The notes under the pieces were generated by a model that did not search any database, was not told the DNA's origin, and was given only the letters and a program-made list of their open reading frames with translations. The position numbers were made by a program, and so were the translations under genes. Of a stretch of 49,015 bases of DNA, positions 22,426-32,599 are shown in pieces. Source of the DNA: Pigoraptor chileana (lineage: Eukaryota; Opisthokonta; Filasterea); the NCBI GenBank assembly GCA_943704495.1, contig CALSCR010002091.1:1-49015 (forward strand). Direction: 5' to 3'. The stretch's first letter is position 1, and each line of letters begins with the position of its first letter.

Positions 22426-25400
22426 TTACGCCTGGCGGATCTTCATCATCATGATGTGCTCCATTTCGGCAAAATTAACATCGTCGATCACGTCTGTGGA
22501 GGTCGTTGCATCAGGAGGGGGAAGGGGCCATAGGCAGGACAAAGAGGCAGGGGAAGCAAAAACAGGTCGTAAGCATCGTCGACATGGCACCCCAAGAAAA
22601 CACAGCCGAAAAACCATTCAGCAGCGTAACAAATACGCAGCATAAGACACGGCGCAGATGGCCGGGCAACACACCCGTGAGCACAATAATGTTGTCGTTT
22701 CGCCGGACGTAGCCGAGGCGCACCGCCTGCTCGATTGCGGCGTCACTGGGGTCGTTCTGGTCGTCCTCGGGGAATGCCATGACAATCGGGAGAAGGCTCT
22801 TGCTGATCTGGCACTGACGCGCAGTTGCCGCATTCGGCGTGACAACAAGCACGGGGACGGCCGGGCGGTACTTTGACAGGGCGCGGGCAGTGCGCCCAGT
22901 ATCCGTGATGGTGATGATGGCGGTGGCAGCAACGTCGCGAGCACTCTTCACTGCGCGTTACATTGCAATGATGATGCAAGGACGCAGAGGCGCCACGCAG
23001 GTCAGATGGGTAATGCAACTTACAGGAGATGGGGACGGAGATTAACAAAGCGCACTGCAAACACATATGCGCACGCATACACACACACACACACACACAC
23101 TCCGAATGCGAACGGAGGCAGTGAGCGCCCACCTGCGGACGATGCGACTGATTCAAACACGGGAATTGGCAGCTTGACCTGGCGGCGGAGGCCATAGTAC
23201 AACTCCTCGTAGTCGATCGACTGCTCCGCGGAATGGCAAATTTTGCGGCACATGCGCACACTTTCCATTGGGTATGCGCCAATAGCTGTCTCTGCAGAAA
23301 GCATGAGACCGTCGGTGCCTGTACACAGACACAGACACAGACACAGACACACACATGAGAATAAAATTGAGAAATTGATGACCAGTTTCCCTACAGAAAG
23401 TAGAGCTGGCTGGTTCTCTTAACCGACATAAAATGATACAAACAGCACAAACAAAAAGAGAGAAGCTAACCCTGGCCCACTATGAGAACACACGCACACA
23501 CACAAACGAAGAATGAGACGCACCGTCAATTACTGCGTTGAATGTGTCGGTAGATTCTGCGCGCGTTGGAATGGGCCGCTTGACCATCGTCACGAGCACC
23601 TGGTCCGCTATTATCACGGGCTTGCCGGCGAGATTGCACTTGTTCACAATCTGCTTTTGCACAAGCGCAATCGTCTCAATTGGCACCTCCACGCCAAGAT
23701 AGCCGCGCATAAGCATCAAGCCTGCCAGTGTGTGTGTGTGTGTGGGTGGGATGATTGCGACGAAATGTCACGCGAATGGGCTTGTATAATATTGAAGATG
23801 CCACAATTGCCGCTACGACTGTAACACAACTCTTGCACAGAAATGCACATTACAGGTGACGGCTGCGGCAGAGCAAATCAAAACGATCCTCGAACAATCA
23901 CGAAGAGATGTGGGATTTAAGTCAGTGTCTTAGGCACTGTGCCCATGGACTCCACAACCACACCAAAGAAGAGAGAAAATCTAAGTTGGCATCCTTACCA
24001 TCAGAAACCTGCGATGTACCGTGGGGGAATGTCGGGTGGTTGGTGGTGAAGGGCAGTGGGATTCAACAAAATGCGACGAAATGAAACAATTAACACAAAG
24101 CACCCCATTCGAGAAACCGCACAGTGCAATCGCCGTGTCAGCGCAAGCACAAAATGACACATCTTGTGCGTGCGGAAGGGGGATGCGCGCATGTGTGCAC
24201 GGAGGTACACACACCTTGAGGATCTCGTCAACCCTTTCGAGTCCCTGCTTATTTTCGATCTTTGCAATGACCTTGACGCGCGCATTACCAAGCATCATTC
24301 GGACCTCCATCACATCCGATGCAGACCTGTGTGTGTGTTTGAAACCACACAAAATAAAATAAAAATTAAAACAAAGAAATCCATTCTCATCGAGCAATTC
24401 AGGCGGCAAAGTAGGCCAATTGGCAAACGCTAGTTCAAGCCAGTCGAGTGCAAATACGTAAATTTAAAAAAAACACATTCAAATCATTCAGAGAATACAA
24501 ATATAGTAGGATTTCAAGTCAAAGTTCATATCCAGCAATATGCACAAAAGTGACAGATGTTAGGAGTCAGAGCCACACACCGCACGTTCGACTGAGCAAT
24601 AAAGTCGACGCCACAGTCCAAGGCAAGAGCAATGTCCTTCGCATCCTGCTCGCTGATGGCCGACAGTGCAAAATCTCCCATGGGAATATTAACGCCCTTG
24701 TGCTCATGTAGCATACCTGCGTTTGTGACGCCAACACGCATTGCGGTTGTTTGTTCACATTGAGTAACAACGGGGGAAAGCAAACACAGACACAGTTTCA
24801 AACGAGTAAAAACGACGCCTTCAATGACTGGGGACAGCAGGAGCACAGCGAGTGCGTATGTGCGAACGCCCATTTGTCAACAGCAATTAGTTAACTGCAA
24901 TTAGTTGTGACAAGCAACTACTGGAGTGATGCATTCCAAACAGACGCCGAAGCAAGCTGTTGTATGCGACAAATACAGGCAGGTCTGAATATCACAGTTC
25001 ATCAAACAAGATTGGTAGGACCAGACTATCTCTCTTGTAGAGTCCTTTGGAGTCCATGGGCATAGTGCCTAAGACGCTGACTTATAATCCTACATCTTTC
25101 TCTCTCTTGGGGTGCACAGCAGACTTGGACATAAAAGACATGGATCCTACATCCCTCTCTTCCAACTCTCCCTCTTCCAAACCTCCTTTTGGAGTCCACG
25201 GACAAGCGTCCTAGCTGCCATCCACCCTACACCTAGTACTCATTTTTCCCCCCGGTTTCCACGTACCAGAATTATCTACGATTGTCTCAACATCGTCGCC
25301 ATTGTGCGCAACAACAGTAAATGATATCCGGCCGTCGTCAACGAATATTTTGTCACCGGGGCTCACAATCCTTCCGTGGTATGTTGTGCTGATCTGCACA

Positions 25401-26118
25401 GCGCATCGCCGACACAATCACACAATGTCAACACATGCACATCCAACGAAACGAGTCATACATACAAAGCTCTTAGGAATGATCTTTTACAAAGTACAGA
25501 ACCAAGCACACCAAAAAAAAAGCAATGAGTCACGTGCCTGTGTCTCGTCTCCCTCGACATCCTTGTTCATGAAATGAAAGCGCGACCCAGCTTGGAGCTG
25601 CACTGCCTTTCCATCCTTCAGCTTGCCGGTCCTGCAATGCACACGTGATCCAACAGTCACTCAGAATGCACACGGAGCCCAAAATATCAATTCGTGACCA
25701 TTATGAAGTAACGAATACGCACCTGATCTTTGGTCCGTTCAGATCAAAGCAGACTCCGATCTCTTTGCCGGATGGAGTTCGAGCTTTCGCGAGATTCACC
25801 ATAACTTGTCGCGCAAACTGGTGGCACGTCATGAGTGATGCAGTTGACCAAAGTAAATACACTGAGTTTGAGGATTCACAACAGCACACATACACTGCAC
25901 AGACACACGCACACACATACAGACACATGCACACACAGAGACAAATATACATACTAATACACACATTTTTAGGACGCATGCAACGCACGCATAACACAGA
26001 CGCATATCATCCACAACGACGCAAGCCATACACATCACCCCGATACGCACAAACACATACATACGTAAATACATCCATACATGCAATCATAGATAGATAT
26101 AAAATATTATTGCAAATA

Positions 26119-26178
<60 letters not shown>

Positions 26179-26406
26179 CAGCAGTCGAGTGTGACATATT
26201 GACGCGCAGCACATCCATTCCTGCTTCAATAAGCCCTTGAAGCACCTCCACGGAAGCGGTCTCCGGCCCAACCGTGCAGATGATGCGCGTCTTACAGTAA
26301 TCTGCACACAAACGACAGAAGCCGGCACAATGAGAAACCCGTGTATGTATTCACCGCACGCATTATTACAAATCAGAATATATTCAGTCCCACCTTGCAC
26401 CCCCAT
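22426..26406 (-). CDS. divergent pyruvate kinase, probably catalytically impaired (12 exons)
   Basis: Pyruvate kinase fold, 479 residues. Exons, in transcript order: 26406-26394, 26301-26177, 25817-25723, 25631-25538, 25393-25267, 24716-24581, 24326-24215, 24008-23999, 23721-23524, 23318-23133, 22950-22675, 22493-22426. Recognisable blocks: [84 protein letters not shown] and [17 protein letters not shown]. The active-site Lys and Glu (AKIEN) and the Arg/Asn/Ser of RVNMSH are kept. The canonical ARGDLG is MRGYLG (metal-ligand Asp to Tyr), CATQML is IADQVL (Thr to Asp), and LDTKGPEIR is FDLNGPKIR. The frame is intact, so I read it as a maintained, possibly regulatory paralog, not a decayed copy. 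Intron 4 is GC-AG (CAG|gcacgt). The 13-base first exon (MGVQ) is inferred from phase only. Confidence 0.87.
23907..23955 (-). repeat. tRNA-like intronic repeat
   Basis: In the pyruvate kinase intron between the micro-exon and exon 9. The plus strand reads gatgtgggatttaagtcagt, gtcttaggcactgtg, cccatggactccac. One of the best-preserved copies. Confidence 0.8.
23999..24008 (-). other. 10-base micro-exon of the pyruvate kinase gene
   Basis: GTTTCTGATG lies between acceptor atcgcag and donor gtaagg on the minus strand. It joins DEILK to [10 protein letters not shown] by supplying V-S-D-G, exactly the residues every pyruvate kinase has there (ASDGIM). The upstream exon ends in phase 0 and the downstream one needs phase 1, which the 10 bases satisfy. 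Confidence 0.88.
25049..25096 (+). repeat. tRNA-like intronic repeat (reference copy)
   Basis: ggagtccatgggcatag, tgcctaagacgctg, acttataatcctacatc, followed by TCTCTC. It lies in the long pyruvate kinase intron between exons 6 and 5. The right half aligns well with the D-arm to anticodon-arm part of tRNA-Ser. Confidence 0.8.
25117..25230 (+). repeat. two further partial copies of the tRNA-like repeat
   Basis: A fragment at about 25117-25155 (cagacttggacat ... atggatcctacatc, then CTCTCT) and a second at 25191-25230 (ggagtccacggacaagcgtc ... ccaccctac) follow the reference copy in the same orientation and intron, making a small cluster. Confidence 0.5.
25394..25537 (-). other. GC-AG intron (pyruvate kinase intron 4)
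   Basis: The donor GAGACACAG|gcacgt is the same hexamer as in RhoGEF intron 10. Phase 0 on both sides is forced by the flanking coding sequence (...EGDETQ / ISTTYHG...). The GT four bases downstream would break the frame. Confidence 0.8.
26119..26176 (-). repeat. (GT)n tract forming the 5' end of an intron
   Basis: On the transcribed strand the pyruvate kinase exon ends ACTGCTGAG and the intron begins directly with about 29 GT units, so the donor is itself the first GT of the microsatellite. The same intron (25818-26176) is CA/TG-rich for most of its 359 bases. Confidence 0.88.
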
Positions 26407-26807
26407 TTTCAGTATTTGTGTGTCCTTGTGTGCTTGGAGAAATGCTTCCTATTATTGTGCATCTCCAAGAAAACAAAGGACTTTAAATCTAAAACAGGCC
26501 TAACGGTCCAGCATTTGTTTCAGAAAGAGTTCGTGATCACGTGATGCCTGCTGATGACGCGCAATGGAATTTACTACGAGAGCTCGTTAAGATTACCCAT
26601 TGGAGCAAAATCAAAATCCAAACAAACGACCACAACCCACGGCACTGCGAAAGCCACACGATAATCGCAGAGCGATTAGAATAATAAGAGAACAACAATA
26701 AGGACGGCCTACAAGCATAGTGAATTTGGTTTTCAAAAGAATTTACAGCTGCTTTCGCTTCTGCTTGGGTGCGTGGGACTTTTGATTTTCGGTGTGCGCA
26801 TCCGAGA
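26407..26807. other. divergent intergenic, pyruvate kinase and ankyrin/coiled-coil genes
   Basis: About 400 bases between two head-to-head starts, a likely bidirectional promoter region, moderately AT-rich. Nothing else recognised. Confidence 0.6.
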
Positions 26808-27971
26808 ATGAAGAATTTTAGGGCGAGCATCCTTGGCAAGAAGGAGGACAAGCTTGTTGAAGCCGCCGCGAATGGGTGCGTCGGCGTACGAATTATCGCC
26901 GTTTGCTACTTTCGCTGCGCAAATTAGTGAAGCTGGCTTGTGCTTTTGGTTGATTGAGCTTTGCTGACAATGTAACCTGCATCTCCCTGTGCAGCGACCT
27001 CGAAAAGCTTCAGGGGATCGTGAAGAAGAAAAACACCTCGGTGAACAAGGAAGACCCCGAAGGACGAACTGCGTGAGTTTGCTAATGCAGTATGCTCATT
27101 TCAGCTGAGCACCAATTGGTTCGCACTTCGGAATCGCAGGAACTGACACATGCACCGCGGTGTGTGTGCATGTGGGCATTGTGGGTGTGTGTGTCTCACC
27201 CCGAAAAGCACAATTTCATGCGCACATGCAATATCCCACACAGACTGTACATGGCCAGTAAGAATGGCCGAAAAGATTGCGTCGAATTCCTTCTGTCGCT
27301 GGATGCCGATGCTAATTTGGCTGATAAATCGCAGAGGTAAGTTCAATGCATCAATATATGTACTCTGCTCACGTTGCAACGATAGATGGCGCCTTCGTGG
27401 AAGATTAGCTTTTCTGGCATGATGTTGAGGTCATTTCCACAACACGTCCATGAACCAGGAATGCACTGCATGTTGCGGTGCTTGGTGACCATCTTGAGTG
27501 TGTGAAGCTCTTGCTGAAGTCTTCGATCAAGATCGACGCCAAAGACGAGGTGAGCCTGCCCCCCGTCTCTTGCACATCTATTATGCTTTGTGGCGTTGCA
27601 TACGTGGAATGTCATGACACAGTGAGTACACGCAACTCATTCTCATTGTCTTCGGTGTGCGTGTCTGCTACAGAACGAGTCTACGGCGCTGCATATTAGC
27701 CTTGCGTCCGCGAGTACGGATGTCGCCAAGCATTTGCTCGGAGCGGGAGCCAGCATTGAGGCCGTCGACAAAAACGGCCGCACTCCTCTCTTGCTGGCGC
27801 TAGCACAAGTGGGTGATATGGCGATGGTGTTATGTTTGTGTTGCCAGCGTGCTGTTGGACGTGTATTGTTGGGTCTAAGATGGTTGAAGGTCACAGTGAA
27901 CGCCTGTTTTGGGTCAGTCAATGAAATTGAGGTCACGAGATATCTCAATAACTTCTTACTGTGCGCTAACA

Positions 27972-28004
<33 letters not shown>

Positions 28005-30069
28005 ATTTGTGTCGATCCGCAGAACTTTGCGCACAGTGCCAAACTGCTCATTGAGAAGGGGGCGTCTGTGAATGCGAAGGACAAGGACGGGATTACTGCG
28101 CTCATGTACGCATGTGAGCTTGGATCCGAAGAAATTGTGCAGCTCCTGCTCAAGAAGGGCGCAGATGCAAAGGCCAAGGATGAAGGGGGTGAGTGCGCTG
28201 TGCGTTCAGCTTCCGTCTCGTGTCTGTTTCTACTCTACTGTGAGCCGTGCCTTGTTGTTCACTTTCACTGTTTGCTATATGGGGCGCGTGGATTGGAATG
28301 TCAAGCGATGACCTTCTGTTCTTTTTCTTATATTTATTTCCGTCTGAAATTGTTTGTATTTTTCCGCAGGCCAAACTGCCACTGATTATGCCACCAAGGC
28401 GGGAAAGACGGCCTGTGTTGATCTCCTTCAGAAGGCTGCGCCGTCTGCATGGGGTGGTGGTCTCGCGCCTCCTGAGAAGGAAAAAAAGACCAAGAAGCCC
28501 GACGATGCATCTCCTGTCGCTGCTTTTGAGGTATGCTTGGCGTTTTTTGTTTTGTTTTGTTTATGCCGGTTTCAAATTATGTGTAACAAATTATGTGTAA
28601 ATTATTTGTGACTAGTGTATGAGAAATCTCTTCATTCATGTATGACTGTGTCTTACTTTTGTTTTGATATTCACTGTTGCTTGCTATTTTTGAAGGTTGA
28701 AGCATCGCCTCGTGTGGATCGCAAAGAAGTCGAAAAAGAGAAACCGAAGGATGATGTGGGTTTACTGAGTCCTGCAACCAACATGCCGCACCCTCCATCA
28801 CATCATTCTCCTGACTTGTCGCAAATCGAGAAGTCTGATTGTGTGGCAAGATGTCTGCGTGGTCTCGGATGTCTGTGTATTCCTGCTGTTATTGCATATG
28901 ACACTTTCTCTAATTTATTTTATTGCCGGCGTTTTTCTGTCTTGATGGCCTGTGCGATTGGACCGTATGGCAGGGAAAGGGCAAGGCCCCGGCCGCCGCC
29001 ACTCCTTCCTCTGGCAACGAAGTGCAGGATCTCAAGGCGACAATCGAAACAATGCGCAAGAAACACAAGCAGGTATGGTGCCGTGGCTGAAACAGCGAAA
29101 CAGCATGTGCGACCTCCTAACCCTATTGTCACTGCCTGTGCATTTATAACCCTATGCCTCACCATTCTCACTGTACACTCTAATACGGTCGCGATCTTCT
29201 CATTTCAACAATGCAGGAAATCAAGGAACTCGAGGATGACAACGAAGAGCTCGATGCCGAGCTGAGCAAGATGCGAATTGTCCTTGCGGACATGGAGGCG
29301 AAGGTCATAGCCGCGTCTGCGTCCTCCTCTTCATCCGGCAGCGTGAGTGCGGACGTCACTGCTCTGCGCAAGCAGCTTGCAGATGCACAGGCCGAGCGCG
29401 ATGATGCCAAGAAGACGCTCCAGAACACCGAGGCGCTGCTGGAGAAGGGTGGACAAGCTCGCCAGGAGCTCAAAAAGAAGGCTGCGGATCTTGAGGAGGC
29501 CGAGAGGAAGGCCCGGGAGCGCGCAGACGCAGCCGACAAGGCGCGCGCCGCACTCGAGGCGGAGATCGAAACTCTCAAGATTCAGCTCGCATCGTACGAG
29601 GATAGGGACGTCGAGCATGATGACGACGACGACGAAGACGTGGACTTTGGAGACGACGTTGATCTTCCCGGAATGGGCGGGGAGGTGGGCATGCATGGAA
29701 TTTTGTTTGTTTGTGAGGGGCTATGACTTAGGATCACTCACAGGTTTCGCTTAGTGCTGCTATGCTGCTTTGTTCATTGAACTCAGCGGAAGGGCTCTTT
29801 GTTTTACAATGTGGAGTCCATGAGCATACACTGATCTCAATACTTGACTTATTTCATTTCTGGTCTTCCAGTCATCAAAGGCAAAGGGCGACAGGGAGAC
29901 GGATGCAGGCCACGCCCAGCTCAACAAGAAGATCAAGGCGATGGAGAAGAAGTATGCCGAGACACTTGATCTCTACCGGTCGATTCTGCTGCGTGCATGC
30001 CAGGGTCAGCTGAGGGACGGCCTCGTGCAGAAAATTGTCGAGGCAGGCAGCCGCTCCCAGCGCAGTTGA
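26808..30069 (+). CDS. ankyrin-repeat / coiled-coil protein, RAI14-like (11 exons)
   Basis: 538 residues. Exons: 26808-26875, 26995-27072, 27244-27336, 27459-27549, 27674-27808, 28023-28188, 28370-28530, 28696-28755, 28974-29072, 29217-29684, 29872-30069. About six ankyrin repeats occupy residues 15-250 (for example GRTALYMASKNGRKDCVEFL, STALHISLASASTDVAKHLL, GITALMYACELGSEEIVQLL). A Lys/Pro-rich linker follows, then a long heptad-rich coiled coil (about 300-450), an acidic stretch (DDDDDEDVDFGDDVD) and a conserved-looking end (EKKYAETLDLYRSILLRACQ, GQLRDGLVQKIV). Ankyrin head, coiled coil and that final segment resemble animal RAI14/ankycorbin and UACA, which associate with actin or membranes. 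An actin or cortical role is an inference by analogy. Confidence 0.88.
27971..28004 (+). repeat. (TG)n tract close to a 3' splice site
   Basis: In intron 5 of the ankyrin/coiled-coil gene, with a single TTTG interruption, ending about 18 bases before the acceptor at 28022. Confidence 0.85.
29811..29853 (+). repeat. tRNA-like intronic repeat, diverged copy
   Basis: In intron 10 of the ankyrin/coiled-coil gene: tggagtccatgagcataca, ctgatctcaata, cttgactt. The left end is clear and the right end is eroded. Confidence 0.55.
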
Positions 30070-30305
30070 TCGCGCTCGTGGCCGTGTAGTTGCGAAATCT
30101 CGCATGTTTTGAAGCGCGTCATCGCTTTTTCTTGGGGATGTCCAAATTAATTGAACCCGTCTGCACAGTGAGCAGTTTGACACATCAGGCGATTAGGAGC
30201 ACGTCAAAGAAATTATATAAAGATTGCATCAGCGAGCAAAGCTAAAACAAGAAAAAACATCACCGAAAGCAACAACATTTACTTTTCTCGCTACAATCCC
30301 TTGCT

Positions 30306-31769
30306 ATGATTGCCGATGGGGACACAAATGCGCCGATGATCGAGCGGACTGCCGCAACTGTTTGGGCGCTGCGATGTGCCACGCACATCACCGACCTGCC
30401 AGAGCCCATCTTGCTCCACATTCTCTCGCACCTAGATATTACCTCAGTATTGAATTCTTCTCTTGTATCTCGTCAATTTTACCGCATATCTGGCACGAAC
30501 TCTCTATGGAGGTCGTTGTGTGAAGGAAAAGGATGGACGTCCGGGCCTAATTCTCACACGTTTGGAAGCGACGGTGCCATCCTGGGGAGGATGCGGGCTG
30601 CGAATACGAGCGGTGGCTATCCTACGGCAAAGTGGAAGTTGTACTATGCGAATGGTGTGCGGCTGATGCAGTGCTACCGCCGGGGCCATTTCAAATCGAG
30701 AATGCTCAAACTACCCGGCGTTCCCAGCCACACCGTCAGCTCGCTGCCAACCTTACAATACGACGGACACACGTTTGTGACCATCGCGGGGGGTCGCATC
30801 ATTGTTGCAGATATGCACGAGCCCTCATTGAACGCAAACGTACGGTACACTCTGGGCAGCGAGCGGGCGGACATGACTCATGTGGACTTCAGCGCCGAGG
30901 ACGATCTCCTGGCTTACGGATCAATTGGCGGGACGGTGCATGTCGGTAGTCTGAGCGATGGCTACCCCATCTTCACGCTCCATGGACACCGCGATGCCAT
31001 CCAGGCTGTGCGTGTCTCGCGCACCGTGATTGCGTCGGGTGCTCGTGATAATACCGTGCGATTATGGTCACCGACAACTGGCCAATTTCGTGCCGAGCTT
31101 CCCATCCAAGAGCGGTTTTGGGCGCTGCGGATGCACAACAGCCAGCTCCTAGTCGGCACTGCAAACCACCGCAATGTTGGACCGCTGCAGCTGTGGAATA
31201 TGGAGCGTGGAACAATGACACGTGCAATCACAGGTGCCGTGCGCGGCGGCGGTGTGTATGATGTCCTCTTCGAGTCCGACGCAATTGCCGTGTCGTGCGG
31301 TTTTGACGGCTGCCTTCGCATGTGGGATCTTCGCCTTCCATTTCAAAGCCCTTGTGTCATGTGTTTCGAGGATCCTGACGACAATCCAATGCTCTGCGTG
31401 CAGACGGCATGCGGAGTCGCGGGATCTGCTCATTGCACAGACTGGCGTATTGTCACTGGGAGTCGCCAGCACGGTATCGTGCGGCTATGGGACAGGCGGA
31501 TGACAGGCGTGACGAATTCATCAACGGGTGGCTTCAGAGTGACCCGTGGCGTCGGCATCGCGAGGGGCCTTGTTTGCACCTACTATTCGCGCGGCAATCG
31601 CACACAGAGCAGTGTGCACTCTTTGGCGATGCGCGGGGGCCGCATCTTTGCTGGGCTGCACGAAGGCGTGTGCGTGCTCGATTTCGACTCAGGGGAGAAA
31701 GACACAGCGCCTCCCACTTTTGGAATTCGGGGTGATATCGAATCCATGTCGATTGCCGCACCACAATGA
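30306..31769 (+). CDS. F-box / WD40-repeat protein, intronless
   Basis: 487 residues in one uninterrupted frame. An F-box lies at about residues 37-85 (ITDLPEPILLHILSHLDI ... LVSRQFYRISG ... LWRSLCEGKGW), which normally binds SKP1 in an SCF ubiquitin ligase. A beta-propeller follows from about residue 140, with WD signatures such as LHGHRDAIQAVRVS, ASGARDNTVRLWSP, PLQLWNMERG, FDGCLRMWDLR and QHGIVRLWDRR. The architecture is that of an FBXW-type substrate receptor; the substrate is unknown. It is one of only two intronless genes here. ATG at 30306 is the first in frame and leaves a short, reasonable N-terminus. Confidence 0.88.
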   Translation: MIADGDTNAPMIERTAATVWALRCATHITDLPEPILLHILSHLDITSVLNSSLVSRQFYRISGTNSLWRSLCEGKGWTSGPNSHTFGSDGAILGRMRAANTSGGYPTAKWKLYYANGVRLMQCYRRGHFKSRMLKLPGVPSHTVSSLPTLQYDGHTFVTIAGGRIIVADMHEPSLNANVRYTLGSERADMTHVDFSAEDDLLAYGSIGGTVHVGSLSDGYPIFTLHGHRDAIQAVRVSRTVIASGARDNTVRLWSPTTGQFRAELPIQERFWALRMHNSQLLVGTANHRNVGPLQLWNMERGTMTRAITGAVRGGGVYDVLFESDAIAVSCGFDGCLRMWDLRLPFQSPCVMCFEDPDDNPMLCVQTACGVAGSAHCTDWRIVTGSRQHGIVRLWDRRMTGVTNSSTGGFRVTRGVGIARGLVCTYYSRGNRTQSSVHSLAMRGGRIFAGLHEGVCVLDFDSGEKDTAPPTFGIRGDIESMSIAAPQ

Positions 31770-32599
31770 ACTATTCAGGTGCTCCTCATTGATGCGCCAT
31801 GTTGATTGTAGGTCTCTATGGAAATTTGCCCGCCGAGAACGGAGGCTGAATGTGAACTCTGCACGCGCGAATGTTGTACTGATTGCAGCTGACTAGACTG
31901 CCATAACCTTATTTTTTATGTTGACCAGCACATCGTCAAGGTGTGGCCCGTGTCCTTCCGATGTGCCAAGAATTCAGGAACATTTTTGACGTTGGCATCA
32001 CGGGGGGGGGGGGGGGTGGCAGACTGACTGCAGGACCCAAACAATACGCCGACAGAGAATAATCTTTGCAAAGTATTTCATCTGAGTTGCTCAAGTAGTA
32101 GTGCCGGCATTAATGTAAGAAAGTGAACTGCGTGCGCGATTGAACGCAACTGTTTGTAACGTTTTGTTACACTGATTGCCCGTGTTACCCACATAATGTG
32201 GAATTTTGAACTGGCGGTCGCTGCCGATCTAGCCACACATGATCACAAGGGTTATTTCACTAGTAACTGGAAATCTTATACTTAATTTACATAATTCAAA
32301 TTAAATTACTAAGTAATATAAAATTGATATTGCATGAATATCGCATTAAAGTATCTTTGGGTTTCGGGAGGAATGCAGAGGCTGACAACTGAGGTATGTG
32401 AAGGGAATTGGCAACACTCACAAACTCAAAATATGACTCACCTGAGCACTGTAACATCTTCACACATGGACTGTTCGTCGACGAATATATAATGAAAGAG
32501 AGCGACGACCGTTAATGGAAATACGTGTTGACGGCGGCCATTTGGGCAGCGACGGATTCGTTGTTTGATTGGGACAGGTGAACAGTCGTCGTGAGAAGC
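31770..32599. other. intergenic, F-box/WD40 to TRP-type channel
   Basis: About 830 bases without coding signal. It includes a run of 15 G at 32002-32016 and a strongly AT-rich block at about 32270-32360, likely non-coding promoter or spacer. Confidence 0.65.
32002..32016 (+). repeat. poly(G) run
   Basis: Fifteen consecutive G in an otherwise mixed spacer. The exact length may be unreliable in sequencing. Confidence 0.85.

Noticed and set aside
22743-23354. Minus-strand open frame of 203 codons beginning with Cys/Val repeats
   Set aside because: It reads through (GT)n and introns of the pyruvate kinase gene in the wrong frame; the spliced exons explain the region.
25044-25100. A functional tRNA gene at the best repeat copy
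   Set aside because: It lacks the T arm and the acceptor 3' strand, and at about 48 bases is too short for a tR­NA; only a 5'-half likeness remains.
25645-26202. Plus-strand frame rich in Thr-His repeats
   Set aside because: This is translation of a CA microsatellite in a pyruvate kinase intron.
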